A stretch of 64,000 nucleotides of DNA from Leuctra nigra (lineage: Eukaryota; Arthropoda; Insecta; Plecoptera; Leuctridae), in contig OW203771.1 of NCBI GenBank assembly GCA_934045905.1, positions 4,278,001 through 4,342,000 on the forward strand, given 5' to 3'. Each line of letters begins with the position of its first letter. Position 1 is the stretch's first letter. Under the pieces are notes generated by a model. The model saw nothing but the letters and a program-made list of their open reading frames with translations, did no database searches and was not told where the DNA came from. Positions 55,079-64,000 of this stretch are shown here, piece after piece. The position numbers were made by a program, and so were the translations under genes.

Positions 55079-56566
55079 CAAAACACAGTTCTCGTCGAGG
55101 TTAAAAGTGAGGAGAACTTTACCCTCTTCAGCAGGAGCAGGAGGAATGTCGTCCATTGTAAATCCACCAAGAAAGTGGTTATCCATCGCATTCTTCTTTT
55201 CACCTTCATAAACGTCAATTAGCATTTTTGTTTGGTTATCTTCAACGGTAACACATTGTATGCTTTTATTACAAGGAATACAAGTTAGTTTAGGTATAAT
55301 AAAACACGAATCTCCGCTTATGTCATTCCTAGAACCGAGAGATAGTGACGTCACATCTTTGGATGACGAGTCCTTGAACACCAAGCCGGCTTCTCCAGTC
55401 AAAATGGCGGCCTGGACAGCTGCGCCGTAAGCAACCGCTTCATCAGGGTTGATCGTCTCCTTCAGGGATTTACCGGGGAAGAATTCCTGGAGTAGCTCCT
55501 TCACCATCGGGATTCGCGACGAACCTCCGACCAACACAACGTCGTCGATGTCGTCCTTCGACAGATTAGCGTCATCCAAAGCAGTCTTAACATGGGTTAG
55601 AGTTGACTTGAATACATTGTAACAAATCACTTCGAATTCTGCTCGAGTCAACTTAAGGTTGAAGTCAATTCCATTCATAAAACATTCAAGGACAATTTCG
55701 GTCTGGAGTTTATAAGATAGTGACGTCTTTGCTTCTTCGGAAGCCTTACTAAGTCTACCGTGTGCTCTGACATTCCTAAATACATCTTTCATCTCTTCTT
55801 CTTTGAACTTCGCAGCCAAGAATTTGACGAGCAAACTGTCAAAATCACTGCCGCCTAAGTGAGTATCACCGGCAGTAGAAAGCACTTTAATCTTGGGGCC
55901 TTTCTCCAAGCTGACAACTGAAACGTCAAAGGTCCCTCCTCCAAGATCATAGATGAGGACATTCTTCTTCTTCTCCGGAGGGGCGCTGAGTCCATACGCC
56001 AGCGCAGCCGCAGTGGGCTCGTTGATGATGCGCAGAACATTCAGCCCCGCGATCTTCCCCGCGTCTATCGTCGCTTGTCGCTGAGCGTTGTTGAAGTAAG
56101 CCGGCACAGTGATGACGGCGTCTTTCACATCACAGTCCAAGAACTTATCTGCGACCTCCTTCATCTTCCTCAGAATCATCGCGCTGATCTCCTCCGGAGC
56201 AAACATCTTCGTCTTCTTCTTGTATTCCACTTGGATCCTGGGCTTCCCTCCGACATCCACCACGGTGAATGGCCAGCGCTTCATGTCTTCTTGCACTTCC
56301 AGATCTTCGAACCTACGACCTATCAATCGCTTCACATCGTACACTGTGTTCTTCAGATTCACTATTCTTTGCTGGATGGCAGGTTTACCAACGTATCTCT
56401 CTTCATCATTGAATGAAACACAGCTGGGAGTGACTCGATCTCCAAGGTCATTTGCAACTATCTCCACGCGACCTTTGCGCCAAACAGCCAAGCAAGTGTT
56501 TGTAGTTCCTAGATCAATTCCGATCGCAGGTTTCTTCGGCTTGGAAAACGACAGCCTGGACGACAT
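54956..56566 (-). CDS. HSP70: Hsp70-family chaperone, intronless, C-terminally short (536 residues)
   Basis: ATP-driven protein-folding chaperone, probably cytosolic. The nucleotide-binding domain carries IGIDLGTTNTCLAVW (about residues 15-29), IYDLGGGTFDVSVV (about 203-216) and VLVGGSSRIPMVKELL (about 343-358), the three family signatures. A substrate-binding beta-sandwich region follows (GGFTMDDIPPAPAEEG, NLDENCVLRVTGV). The frame stops after AVEEAKSWM, at the first helix of the lid; typical family members are about 640 residues, so most of the helical lid and any EEVD tail are missing. The short N-terminal basic extension MSSRLSFSKPKK is unusual. The missing tail coincides with the 143-bp array and a MITE. 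It may still be functional, since the core is intact, or be a decaying retrocopy. Confidence 0.9.
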   Translation of the reverse strand: MSSRLSFSKPKKPAIGIDLGTTNTCLAVWRKGRVEIVANDLGDRVTPSCVSFNDEERYVGKPAIQQRIVNLKNTVYDVKRLIGRRFEDLEVQEDMKRWPFTVVDVGGKPRIQVEYKKKTKMFAPEEISAMILRKMKEVADKFLDCDVKDAVITVPAYFNNAQRQATIDAGKIAGLNVLRIINEPTAAALAYGLSAPPEKKKNVLIYDLGGGTFDVSVVSLEKGPKIKVLSTAGDTHLGGSDFDSLLVKFLAAKFKEEEMKDVFRNVRAHGRLSKASEEAKTSLSYKLQTEIVLECFMNGIDFNLKLTRAEFEVICYNVFKSTLTHVKTALDDANLSKDDIDDVVLVGGSSRIPMVKELLQEFFPGKSLKETINPDEAVAYGAAVQAAILTGEAGLVFKDSSSKDVTSLSLGSRNDISGDSCFIIPKLTCIPCNKSIQCVTVEDNQTKMLIDVYEGEKKNAMDNHFLGGFTMDDIPPAPAEEGKVLLTFNLDENCVLRVTGVEEVSGKSISISINMKETCMAEEELARAVEEAKSWM

Positions 56567-56579
56567 TCTGGATGTATTT

Positions 56580-56850
56580 TAAGATGTTGATTTAACACTA
56601 ACTCTTGAGCACTTTAATGTCACTTTACTTTAGCGAGTGATTCCATGAAGAATGTGGTCACAACTGAGCTTCACAATTGATAACATTATTTGCAAGGCTG
56701 GGATTTATCTTGCATTTATTATGATAATAAATGAACATGTCAGTTTGTTATTATCTTCGATATAAAGATTAAGTGAAGCGCAAACGTCTTATCTCTAGGT
56801 AATATTTGTTTGTAACTTATTTACTTATCACTCATAACATCGTGCTCTGC
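56580..56850. promoter_or_regulatory. Upstream region of the Hsp70 gene
   Basis: AT-rich. I find no convincing array of heat-shock elements (alternating NGAAN and NTTCN at 2-bp gaps) and no TATA box within 150 bp, so heat inducibility is not supported by sequence. Confidence 0.25.
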
Positions 56851-56852
56851 AG

Positions 56853-56951
56853 GCAATTGATGGGAATGTGACCTACTAAAAGGTCACGACCGCCTCCTTC
56901 CCATCTTCCATCCTTTCCTACTCTTTCCCATCATCTTCCAATCATCATCAT
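56853..56951 (+). mobile_element. SINE 3' fragment
   Basis: ATGTGACCTACTAAAAGGTC and CCGCCTCCTTCCCATC followed by ATCATCATCAT correspond to the body and end of the SINE at 48015-48285. Confidence 0.5.
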
Positions 56952-56953
56952 TA

Positions 56954-57230
56954 GGGGCTGTGCATAAAGGACGTCACGCTTCAGGGGGGAGGGAGGGGGT
57001 CAACAGTATCACAGTGTGACATGGGGGGAGGGGGGTTTAGAGCCAGTAGGACGTCACGTTTTAATATAGATATTTTCAAGCATTTAAAATTCAAGTTGAT
57101 ATGTTGAGAACTGAAATTACGCTAAAAACGACAAATTCCGATACATTTTACAGTCAGAAAAAATCTTTAAAGGGGGAGGGGGTAGAGATAGTTTTTGACG
57201 TCCTTTTAGGGGGGGGGGGGGGGGGGGATC
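56954..57230. mobile_element. G-rich MITE-like repeat
   Basis: GGGGCTGTGCATAAAGGACG at the left and repeated GTAGGACGTCACG / TTTTGACGTCCTTTTAGGGG segments at the right are partly inverted. A 19-G run ends the element (57209-57227). The family is widespread in arthropods to my knowledge; the borders are uncertain. Confidence 0.4.
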
Positions 57231-57319
57231 TCGAAAAATTTCTCTGACTGATCTCTCTTGCCACGGATAATGTAGACTGTGTAGACTGTGATGAAACTTA
57301 GTGTTCTTTCTGTTTGCAG

Positions 57320-57385
57320 GTGACCAAATTCACATATTCGTACTACATGTCCCTGATCACTGCCATCAGGAAGAACCAATACTAA
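57320..57385 (+). CDS. Lone candidate terminal exon, odorant-receptor-like C terminus
   Basis: A good acceptor (TTTCTGTTTGCAG) precedes 21 codons VTKFTYSYYMSLITAIRKNQ-Y and a TAA. Short final exons with an F-x-x-S-Y-x-Y pattern are typical of insect odorant receptors (7tm_6 family), which are seven-helix ligand-gated channels. No upstream exon was found in the window on this strand: the preceding 3.7 kb are Hsp70 and repeats. It may be an orphaned relic, the end of a long-intron gene, or a chance exon. Confidence 0.25.
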   Translation: MTKFTYSYYMSLITAIRKNQY

Positions 57386-57931
57386 AACAGATTTGATACA
57401 CTCCAAAAGCACTACTTTTCTTCACGCACTATTTCATACAACAATTAAGAGGAATGCAGCGTCTGACGATTGGACAGAAAACTTTTAAAATGTAATTTTA
57501 TATGTGATTTGCAACATGAAAACGAAAGGTATAAATTTACAGTTTGCAGTGTTCTCATTTACTAATAAAAAATAAAAAATTGATACTTAAAATTATGTAA
57601 ATTTACTTCATTTTACTTAAAATGTTAAGCCGTCACTACAGTAGTATCGGATAATAGGCAATAACGAAATTTTAGTCAGCCATTAGTATTATTATAACTG
57701 AAGTATCAATAGGAACACTTCAATTTAAAGCAACAGTAATCAATTACTATTTAGGGTTTGTGAAATACTTCCAGTGGAGTCGGAATGACAGGAAGGAGAC
57801 GTGAAAAGTATCCCGTAGAGCCGGGCCGGGTATCACAACATGAAGCAGGCTGTCTCACAAACGGTCACATACGTGGGATTGTAAATGTAAATTTCTTTAT
57901 TTCCACCGAGATTTTGACACATTAAAAATAA

Positions 57932-58870
57932 CTAGGAAAACGCTCTGTATATCGCGTTGATGAGCGAGCACGGACACGCGCAACACCTCGAACCGAAAAT
58001 ATGTCGATCGAAAATATCATTAAAAGCCAATAATTCTTTAAATTCGTCAGACTTGTAGGTATAAAAATCTCCAAATATTCTCCTCTAATAATATTCTCTA
58101 ATATTCTCCCAATAGCCATGCAATGTTTTAAGTTGATCGATTGAACCTTTATGATTAAAATGTTCCTTGTTCAAATTCAAAAAATCATAGGATATATTAT
58201 TTAAAAAAATATACCTGGGACCACTCATATGATAAAAGTGTGTGTACTTACACAATATTAGACGATCTTTTGAACGGTCATATCAGTTTCATACGTTTGA
58301 AAGTTTCTGCTCTAACTACCTTGGAACTATAAAGAGTCGAAGAAGCCGTGATCAACATTTTCGAGAAATTTGACAGATAACACGCAAAATGTCAGTAAAA
58401 TGTCAATAACTTTTGGATTTAAACACAGATAAGTCTGAAAATAGTCAAAAATACAGATAATGTTGGTCCCAATGACCATGCAAAGTTTTAAGTTGATCGG
58501 TCGTACGGTTCTAGTTTAAATTTCAAAAATCATATGAAAGATTTTTTAAAATTTTAACCAATGGGAGGACTTGTCTGAAACTGTGTATGATTGGGTAAAA
58601 TGTTAGTAGTAATGACTTGTCAAAATTTCAAATTGATAAAACAAACCAATCGAAAGATAATTTTTTTAAAATTTGAACCAATCACGGGATCCCGTTCAAA
58701 AACGATCCCAGGGACCGCATAGAGTACGTTAGTATATGTACCAAATTTCAGATTGATTGCTTGAGCGGTTTGACCTGGGGTGTGACCACAAAAAAAAAAA
58801 AAAAAAAAAAACAAACACACAGAGAAAGTGCCATAAGAGTACCGTGGTGACGCTCGCTACGCTCGCTCAA
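57932..58870 (-). mobile_element. Helitron-like nonautonomous element, copy C
   Basis: Minus-strand 3' end GAGCGTTTTCCTAG followed by T at the left border; other end TTGAGCGAGCGTAGCGAGCG at 58870, with a 20-nt A run nearby (plus strand). It starts about 80 bp beyond the tetraspanin stop codon, so it probably lies in or near that gene's 3' untranslated region. Confidence 0.55.
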
Positions 58871-58950
58871 AAAAATCTTTAAAAAATATGGATCTTTTTG
58901 TGCCAAGTTTTCAATACTCCATGCTGGACTTGAACACACGCGATACCTCT

Positions 58951-61900
58951 CTAGACTGTTTCGTGTTTCTTGAACCTTGAAGCGAGACAGCACGCCACGA
59001 CTATAGCCACAATCTGAAAGACAAGAAGTAGTATTGATACTGATTGAGACAACTAATAGAATAGGGATTGCAATTCTATTGGATTAACTATACAGAAGGT
59101 AACACTCATTGTTAATCAACAGTTCATTATATTCAACCAATATAAATCGTATAATTGTTTATTTACAATTAGAGCAAATAGGTGATACGTGATGGAGCCA
59201 CTTCTGGCAAGATGGGTACTGTCAGTCTATAGATTCACTTATTTGTTTTTTCAGTTCGTGTTTCCAAGTGCAGTGAAAAAGGAGAAACAATGGAAATTGA
59301 AATACGGTTATAAATTTGAAACGTAAATTTGAAATTAATAAATTTATAAATTTATAAATTTGAACTTGAAACGTCGCTCAAATGAAATACTTAGAACTCA
59401 AACCGTACAGTTTATTTTATCTTATAAATTTACTTTTCATAACAAACAACTATAGCAAATATTTATATTGATATTTATGCAAATGTGCCCTTGACAGCCG
59501 CCATTTACCTAGTACCACAATAGCCACCAGAGTTCAGTCGTATTCCTTGTTTTCTCTAATAGGAAACTTCAGTGAAAGCATTATAAGCGGGACTTCATAC
59601 TGCATGTGAATTCATATTAGCGTGTTATGTTCTGTGATCGATTTTGGATAATCTAGAAGACGATATGCGTGAAAGGAGCAGATGAAATTTTTAGTTTGAA
59701 TTTCTTTGAATACATTTGACAAATATTTCATAACTAGCATATAATGTTCGTAAAATATCAAGAACTCTTGAAGTCTTAACATTTGATTCAGAGCCATTAA
59801 TTGATATTATTAAATTCAGCGGTAAATGCTCTATATTGGTAGCATTTACCGCTGAAATTAATATAATAACTCTTGAAGTCTTGACAAATTTGTCTTCATA
59901 TTGTCCAAAACACCGAAAATGTCGGGTTGAGTGGGATTGATTGAACGTCGTTACCTGGAATTACCTGAAAACAAGCGACAAAAGCAAAGAAAGTGGCATG
60001 ACATTGCTCTTAGTCTCACCTCGACGGCAGCTACACTGAGACACAGAATGCCGACAGTCCGAACTCCTTCCTCTATCCAGGTGGTGAACTTGGCCGTGCA
60101 GCCGTTCCGGAAGAAGCCGCCGACACACTTGTCAGCGTTCATGAGGTCTCCGGTAGGGCAGCGACACGACTCGGGCACGGGGATGGGGGCGACGAACAGC
60201 GTGTTGAAGTCGTTGGGACCAGTCACAGCGCAGCACGAGAACTGCGCAAACAAACATCCTGACTCCTCATACACTTGTCCGTGTTCATGATGTCGCCGGG
60301 AGGGCAGCGACACGACTCTGGCACGGGGATGGGGGCGACGAACAGCGTGTTGAAGTCGTTGGGACCAGTCACAGCGCAGCACGAGAACTGCGCAAACAAA
60401 CATCCTGACTCCTCACACACTTGTCCGTGTTCATGATGTCGCCGGGAGGGCAGCGACACGACTCGGGCACGGCGATGGGGGCGACGAACAGCGTGTTGAA
60501 GTCGTTGGGACCAGTCACAGCGCAGCACAAGAACTGCGCAAACAAACATCCTGACTCCTCATACACTTGACAGTCTTCATGATGTCGCCGGGAGGGCAGC
60601 GACACGACTCTGGCACGGGGATGGGGGCGACGAACAGCGTGTTGAAGTCGTTGGGACCAGTCACAGCGCAGCACGAGAACTGCGCAAACAAACATCCTGA
60701 CTCCTCATACACTTGTCCGTGTTCATGATGTCGCCGGGAGGGCAGCGACACGACTCGGGCACGGCGATGGGGGCGACGAACAGCGTGTTGAAGTCGTTGG
60801 GACCAGTCACAGCGCAGCACGAGAACTGCGCAAACAAACATCCTGACTCCTCATACACTTGTCCGTGTTCATGATGTCGCCTGGAGGGCAGCGACACGAC
60901 TCGGGCACGGCGATGGGGGCGACGAACAGCGTGTTGAAGTCGTTGGGACCAGTCACAGCGCAGCACGAGAACTGCGCAAACAAACATCCTGACTCCTCAT
61001 ACACGTGTCCGTGTTCATGATGTCGCCGGGAGGGCAGCGACACGACTCGGGCACGGCGATGGGGGCGACGAACAGCGTGTTGGAGTCGTTGGGACCAGTC
61101 ACAGCGCAGCACGAGAACTGCGCAAACAAACATCCTGACTCCGACACACTTGTCCGTGTTCATGATGTCGCCGGGAGGGCAGCGACACGACTCGGGCACG
61201 GCGATGGGGGCGACGAACAGCGTGTTGAAGTCGTTGGGACCAGTCACAGCGCAGCACGAGAACTGCGCAAACAAACATCCTGACTCCGACACACTTGTCC
61301 GTGTTCATGATGTCGCCGGGAGGGCAGCGACACGACTCGGGCACGGCGATGGGGGCGTCGAACAGCGTGTTGAAGTCGTTGGGACCAGTCACGGCGCAGC
61401 ACGAGAACTGCGCAAACAAACATCCTGACTCCTCATACACGTGTCCGTGTTCATGATGTCGCCGGGAGGGCAGCGACACGACTCGGGCACGGCGATGGGG
61501 GCGACGAACAGCGTGTTGAAGTCGTTGGGACCAGTCACAGCGCAGCACGAGAACTGCGCAAACACACATCCTGACTCCTCATCCAGTACCTTTCACTTAA
61601 ACCATGATTATTCTTTTGAGGACGGTAGAAACACCTTGGAATTGCCCTAAACCAACATACACATTAAGAAACATTTTAATTGCTTGGAGAATGCAATAGT
61701 TATTAGATAGTTATGATTAACAGATTCCTACTTCTTATTTTTTTATCTCTTTTATTTATGATATTCATAGAATATGTTCATCTCAATCAAGAAATTTGCA
61801 AAGAATTTACCATTGCTTTGCATTTACTTTATCAGAGTATAGAGGCTCGAGGGAGAGCAGAGCATGTATCTACCTTTCAAATCACAAGAAGAAATGATTA

Positions 61901-63335
61901 CACAATGACAATAAACCGAACGAACAATGAACATCACAATAAGAAAAAAACAGAGGCGACAATATACCTGGAGGGAATATGATCAAAATCATTCTCTGGA
62001 CAACCCCAGTAAAACCACAAATTAAAACCACCTTCGGCTGATTTGTTCAAGCCTTCTTCAGTTGGCTTGAAGAAAGCAACCGAAGACGTGTGCTTACTGT
62101 ATACCAGTGTTGACCAGATTAAGAGTTTATAATAAGAGTTGTATACTGATCAGTGTTGGGATGTTATAATTGAATCACCTTCTCGTGTAGGCTGTCGAAG
62201 GCGGTGCTCCGGTGCGGCGGATTCTTGTATTCATCTACGAAGACTTTGCTGAAGTTATTCGTCATGAAGTTCTTGATCAGGCCGACTTGGTTCAGTGCGA
62301 TGATCCCGATCGTGACCTCAGCGATGAACACGCCGATGAGAAGCACGGCGTACTGGATTCAAGAGAGTACATCATTTTAAGAGTAATCAAGGTTTATATT
62401 TAACCGAATTCTCGGTTATAAGCTGAGTAATTGAAGAAATACCTTCTTATGGATGGTAATTTTAAAGAAATTCCTTAGTCCCATTGTATGGGACTATTTT
62501 TTATTTTTACTCCGGTATTAGGTTCGTAACAGGTCACACTAGTTTTCTAATCGAGCTGAAATGTACATCAAAGGTAAGAGGGCGGAAATCAATTTAAATG
62601 TTTCATTAGATGAGCTCATAAAGCAGTAATTCTGTCTTCATCCAAACATATTTGTTGGTAACATGAGTCATTGTGAAATAAAAATACTTCAATATAACTG
62701 AATGCTGACAAATGTTGACAGTGACAGTGACAGTGACTAATGTTGTCAAATTTCAATTAAGAGAGCTTGATAACATCATTCCAAAAGTGAGCAACACCAA
62801 ATCGAGCAAATGGACATCTACCCTTCTACCTCTAAGGTACTGATAAAGACCACTTGACTAATTTTCTATACGGTCTTTAAGCAACTTCGTTTGATTGAAA
62901 GTGAAACAAAATCTTTGTTCAAAAGCATGAGGATTTAATATTTATTTGTGATAATCTTTAATCCTGGTTATGAATCTTCAAAATTCTAATTCAAAAGTAT
63001 TTATTTGCATATAAATCAATGGACTTTTATACTATAGATACTTAAAACGTATTGCTTTTCATCTTTAATTAATCTAATTTGTAGTGTATGAACACTTTAG
63101 TGTTTTAAATGTTGTCAGGAAGCAATGTGAAATGTTTGTGTCTCACAATATTGAGCAGACAGACGCTCTTGCAGATGGCCCCGCAGCATCCTGCGAACCC
63201 GATGATGACGATGAGAGAACCGACCACGATGATGGATATTGCCGTGCCGGAGAATGCGCCGTGCAGGATGCTGTCATACGTCTGGAATCCCTTCTGGATG
63301 AGGACACCCATCACTAGGATGGCGATGCCGGTGAG
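58951..63335 (-). CDS. Tetraspanin, four 3' exons (N-terminal exon outside window)
   Basis: Exons 63335-63147, 62352-62179, 60241-60020 and 59013-58951, all phase 0, give 215 residues with stop TAG at 58951. Membrane organiser protein with four helices. Exon A begins LTGIAILVMG (rest of helix 1), then the small loop and helix 2 ending FAGCCGAICKS. Exon B is helix 3 (YAVLLIGVFIAEVTIGIIAL) and the start of the large loop. Exon C carries the loop cysteines: FSCCAVTGPNDF (CCG motif as CCA), PESC, KC and NGC, six cysteines in all, and the start of helix 4. Exon D is the rest of helix 4, CCLASRFKKHETV. Acceptors are CATGCAG, AATCCAG, TTTGCGCAG and GTCTTTCAG. The acceptor side of exon C is repeated ten times. 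The start-codon exon must lie beyond 63335. Confidence 0.88.
59809..59866. repeat. Hairpin flanked by a 19-bp direct repeat in tetraspanin intron
   Basis: TTCAGCGGTAAATGCT and its inverse form a perfect hairpin of 16 pairs with a 12-nt loop. AACTCTTGAAGTCTT[AG]ACA is repeated at about 59762 and 59868 on either side. Confidence 0.55.
60116..61590 (-). repeat. 145/146-bp tandem array: 10 copies of the tetraspanin exon-C acceptor and 5' half
   Basis: The acceptor dinucleotide lies just beyond plus positions 60241, 60387, 60533, 60679, 60825, 60971, 61117, 61262, 61407 and 61553, each within TTTGTTTGCGCAG or GTGTTTGCGCAG. Every copy then encodes FSCCAVTGPND[FS]NTLFVAPI followed by VPESCRCPPGDIMN and stops short of the second half of the exon. 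Only the copy at 60241-60020 continues into NADKCVGGFF and the fourth helix. Unit lengths of 145 and 146 shift the frame, so read-through of the array is not coding. One copy (near 60415) gains a GTGAGG donor-like joint. Confidence 0.92.
61600..62170. other. Tetraspanin intron between exons B and C, upstream part
   Basis: AT-rich, no recognised coding exon. A short palindrome-like GCCTTCTTCAGTTGGCTTGAAG segment lies near 62051. Confidence 0.4.
62360..63140. other. Tetraspanin intron between exons A and B
   Basis: AT-rich, no recognised feature beyond a short GTGACA direct repeat near 62720. Confidence 0.4.
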
Positions 63336-63467
63336 CTGCATGAGACAGATGATATGAGATGCTGGATGCCATGGACCACATCCAGTGGATAGTCAGGATG
63401 ATACACAGGAAATAATACTCATTGAGATCTTATCTCAATCATTAGCTATTTTTTTTTGTATATTGAC

Positions 63468-63800
63468 GGATTGTGTCAAATTTTCCAAAAATACCTCATC
63501 TCCCCAAGGCTCATTATTTACTCAACTGTTATGCAACTTTGGGACGTAGTTTAGATACCCATTTTCTCGTAATACTATTGAGAAAATTTAATAAATATTT
63601 AAAAAAATAAAGTTTTATTTTTCACATATTTCGTGAAAAAATACGAAAAAAAACTTTTTTGGCTACAAGTATTTCTTAAAATTTCTCAATAGTATTGCGA
63701 GAAAATGGGTATCAAAACTACGTCCCAAAGTTGCATAACAGTTGAGTAAATAATGAGCCTTGGGGAGACTTAGGTATTTTGGGAAAATTTGACACAATCC
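63468..63800. mobile_element. Large fold-back element with ~120-bp inverted arms
   Basis: GGATTGTGTCAAATTTTCC at the left and its inverse at 63782-63800 bound arms that match over about 120 bp, including CAAGGCTCATTATTTACTCA and CATTTTCTCG, around an AT-rich loop of about 90 bp. A MITE is likely. It lies in the tetraspanin intron upstream of exon A. Confidence 0.8.
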
Positions 63801-64000
63801 TTCAGTTTCCATAGCGGTCCCCAGGACTCTTAAAGGATATTGTACTTCTATTATTTTATATGTAGTTGAAATGTTAGAAAATGTAATTCATTATTATACA
63901 TAATAATTTCATGAGATTTGCAAGAGCAATTTCAAAAATTAATATTTTGAGGATATCGATCGGAACATATAGTTTTGTGTAATGTTTAAAAACACCATGC

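Noticed and set aside
56580..56760. Heat-shock elements upstream of Hsp70
   Set aside because: Only isolated TTC and GAA triplets at the wrong spacing were seen (for example ATTCCATGAAG with a 3-bp gap).
60223..61569. Overlapping 108-161 codon minus-strand frames and plus-strand frames across the tetraspanin array
   Set aside because: They are out-of-frame translations of the 145/146-bp units, with no match to the tetraspanin large-loop pattern beyond single units.
1..64000. Endogenous viral sequences, rRNA genes, bacterial operon signals
   Set aside because: No capsid, polymerase, envelope or rRNA-like segments and no operon structure were recognised in either strand.

Overview
The window is eukaryotic and almost certainly from an arthropod, most likely an insect. 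The genes are intron-bearing with GT-AG splice sites. Intergenic DNA is AT-rich and crowded with MITEs, hAT derivatives, Helitron-like copies and tRNA-derived SINEs, and the proteins (MAPEG glutathione transferase, tetraspanin, Hsp70) look insect-like. A hemipteran is a guess from the style of the repeats, not a conclusion.

Layout. 1-3.0 kb: transposon debris (a TA-flanked MITE, a SINE, decayed non-LTR retrotransposon pieces). 3.3-25.8 kb, minus strand: one very large gene. I join six phase-compatible exons (25829-8359, 7496-7344, 6375-5448, 4988-4595, 4246-4010, 3467-3289) into a 6453-residue, low-complexity, highly charged protein with a long internal array built on a G-x-T-R motif. 27.1-49.3 kb, plus strand: three tandem paralogues of microsomal glutathione S-transferase 1, each with three coding exons of 129, 83 and 244 nt. 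49.3-53.5 kb: a gene-poor block of Helitron-like and fold-back elements. 53.5-56.6 kb, minus strand: an intronless, C-terminally short Hsp70 with its 3' end repeated eleven times. 57.3 kb, plus strand: a lone candidate terminal exon. 58.95-63.3 kb, minus strand: four 3' exons of a tetraspanin whose first exon lies outside the window.

The striking feature is a shared pattern. In five separate genes a short genomic segment containing an exon edge has been amplified in tandem. MGST gene 1 has 38 copies of a 31/41-bp unit carrying the exon-1 5' splice site. MGST genes 2 and 3 have 18 and 35 copies of a 174-bp unit holding 45 nt of leader, the ATG, all of exon 1 and ending at its splice donor. The tetraspanin has 10 copies of a 145/146-bp unit carrying a 3' splice site and the start of the cysteine-rich extracellular exon. 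The Hsp70 has 11 copies of a 143-bp unit carrying its last codons and stop. The giant gene also has in-frame 75-bp and 81-bp arrays inside its main exon. In the MGST arrays the duplication joint falls on a GTGAGT shared by the leader and the splice donor.

Functionally, the MGST cluster is a detoxification locus. Genes 2 and 3 share a 78-bp promoter-proximal block and a GATA-site-rich intron-1 segment, and their third exons are nearly identical, which suggests recent duplication and sequence exchange. The other genes have no obvious functional link to the cluster. Copy numbers in the long arrays depend on the assembly and should be treated as provisional.
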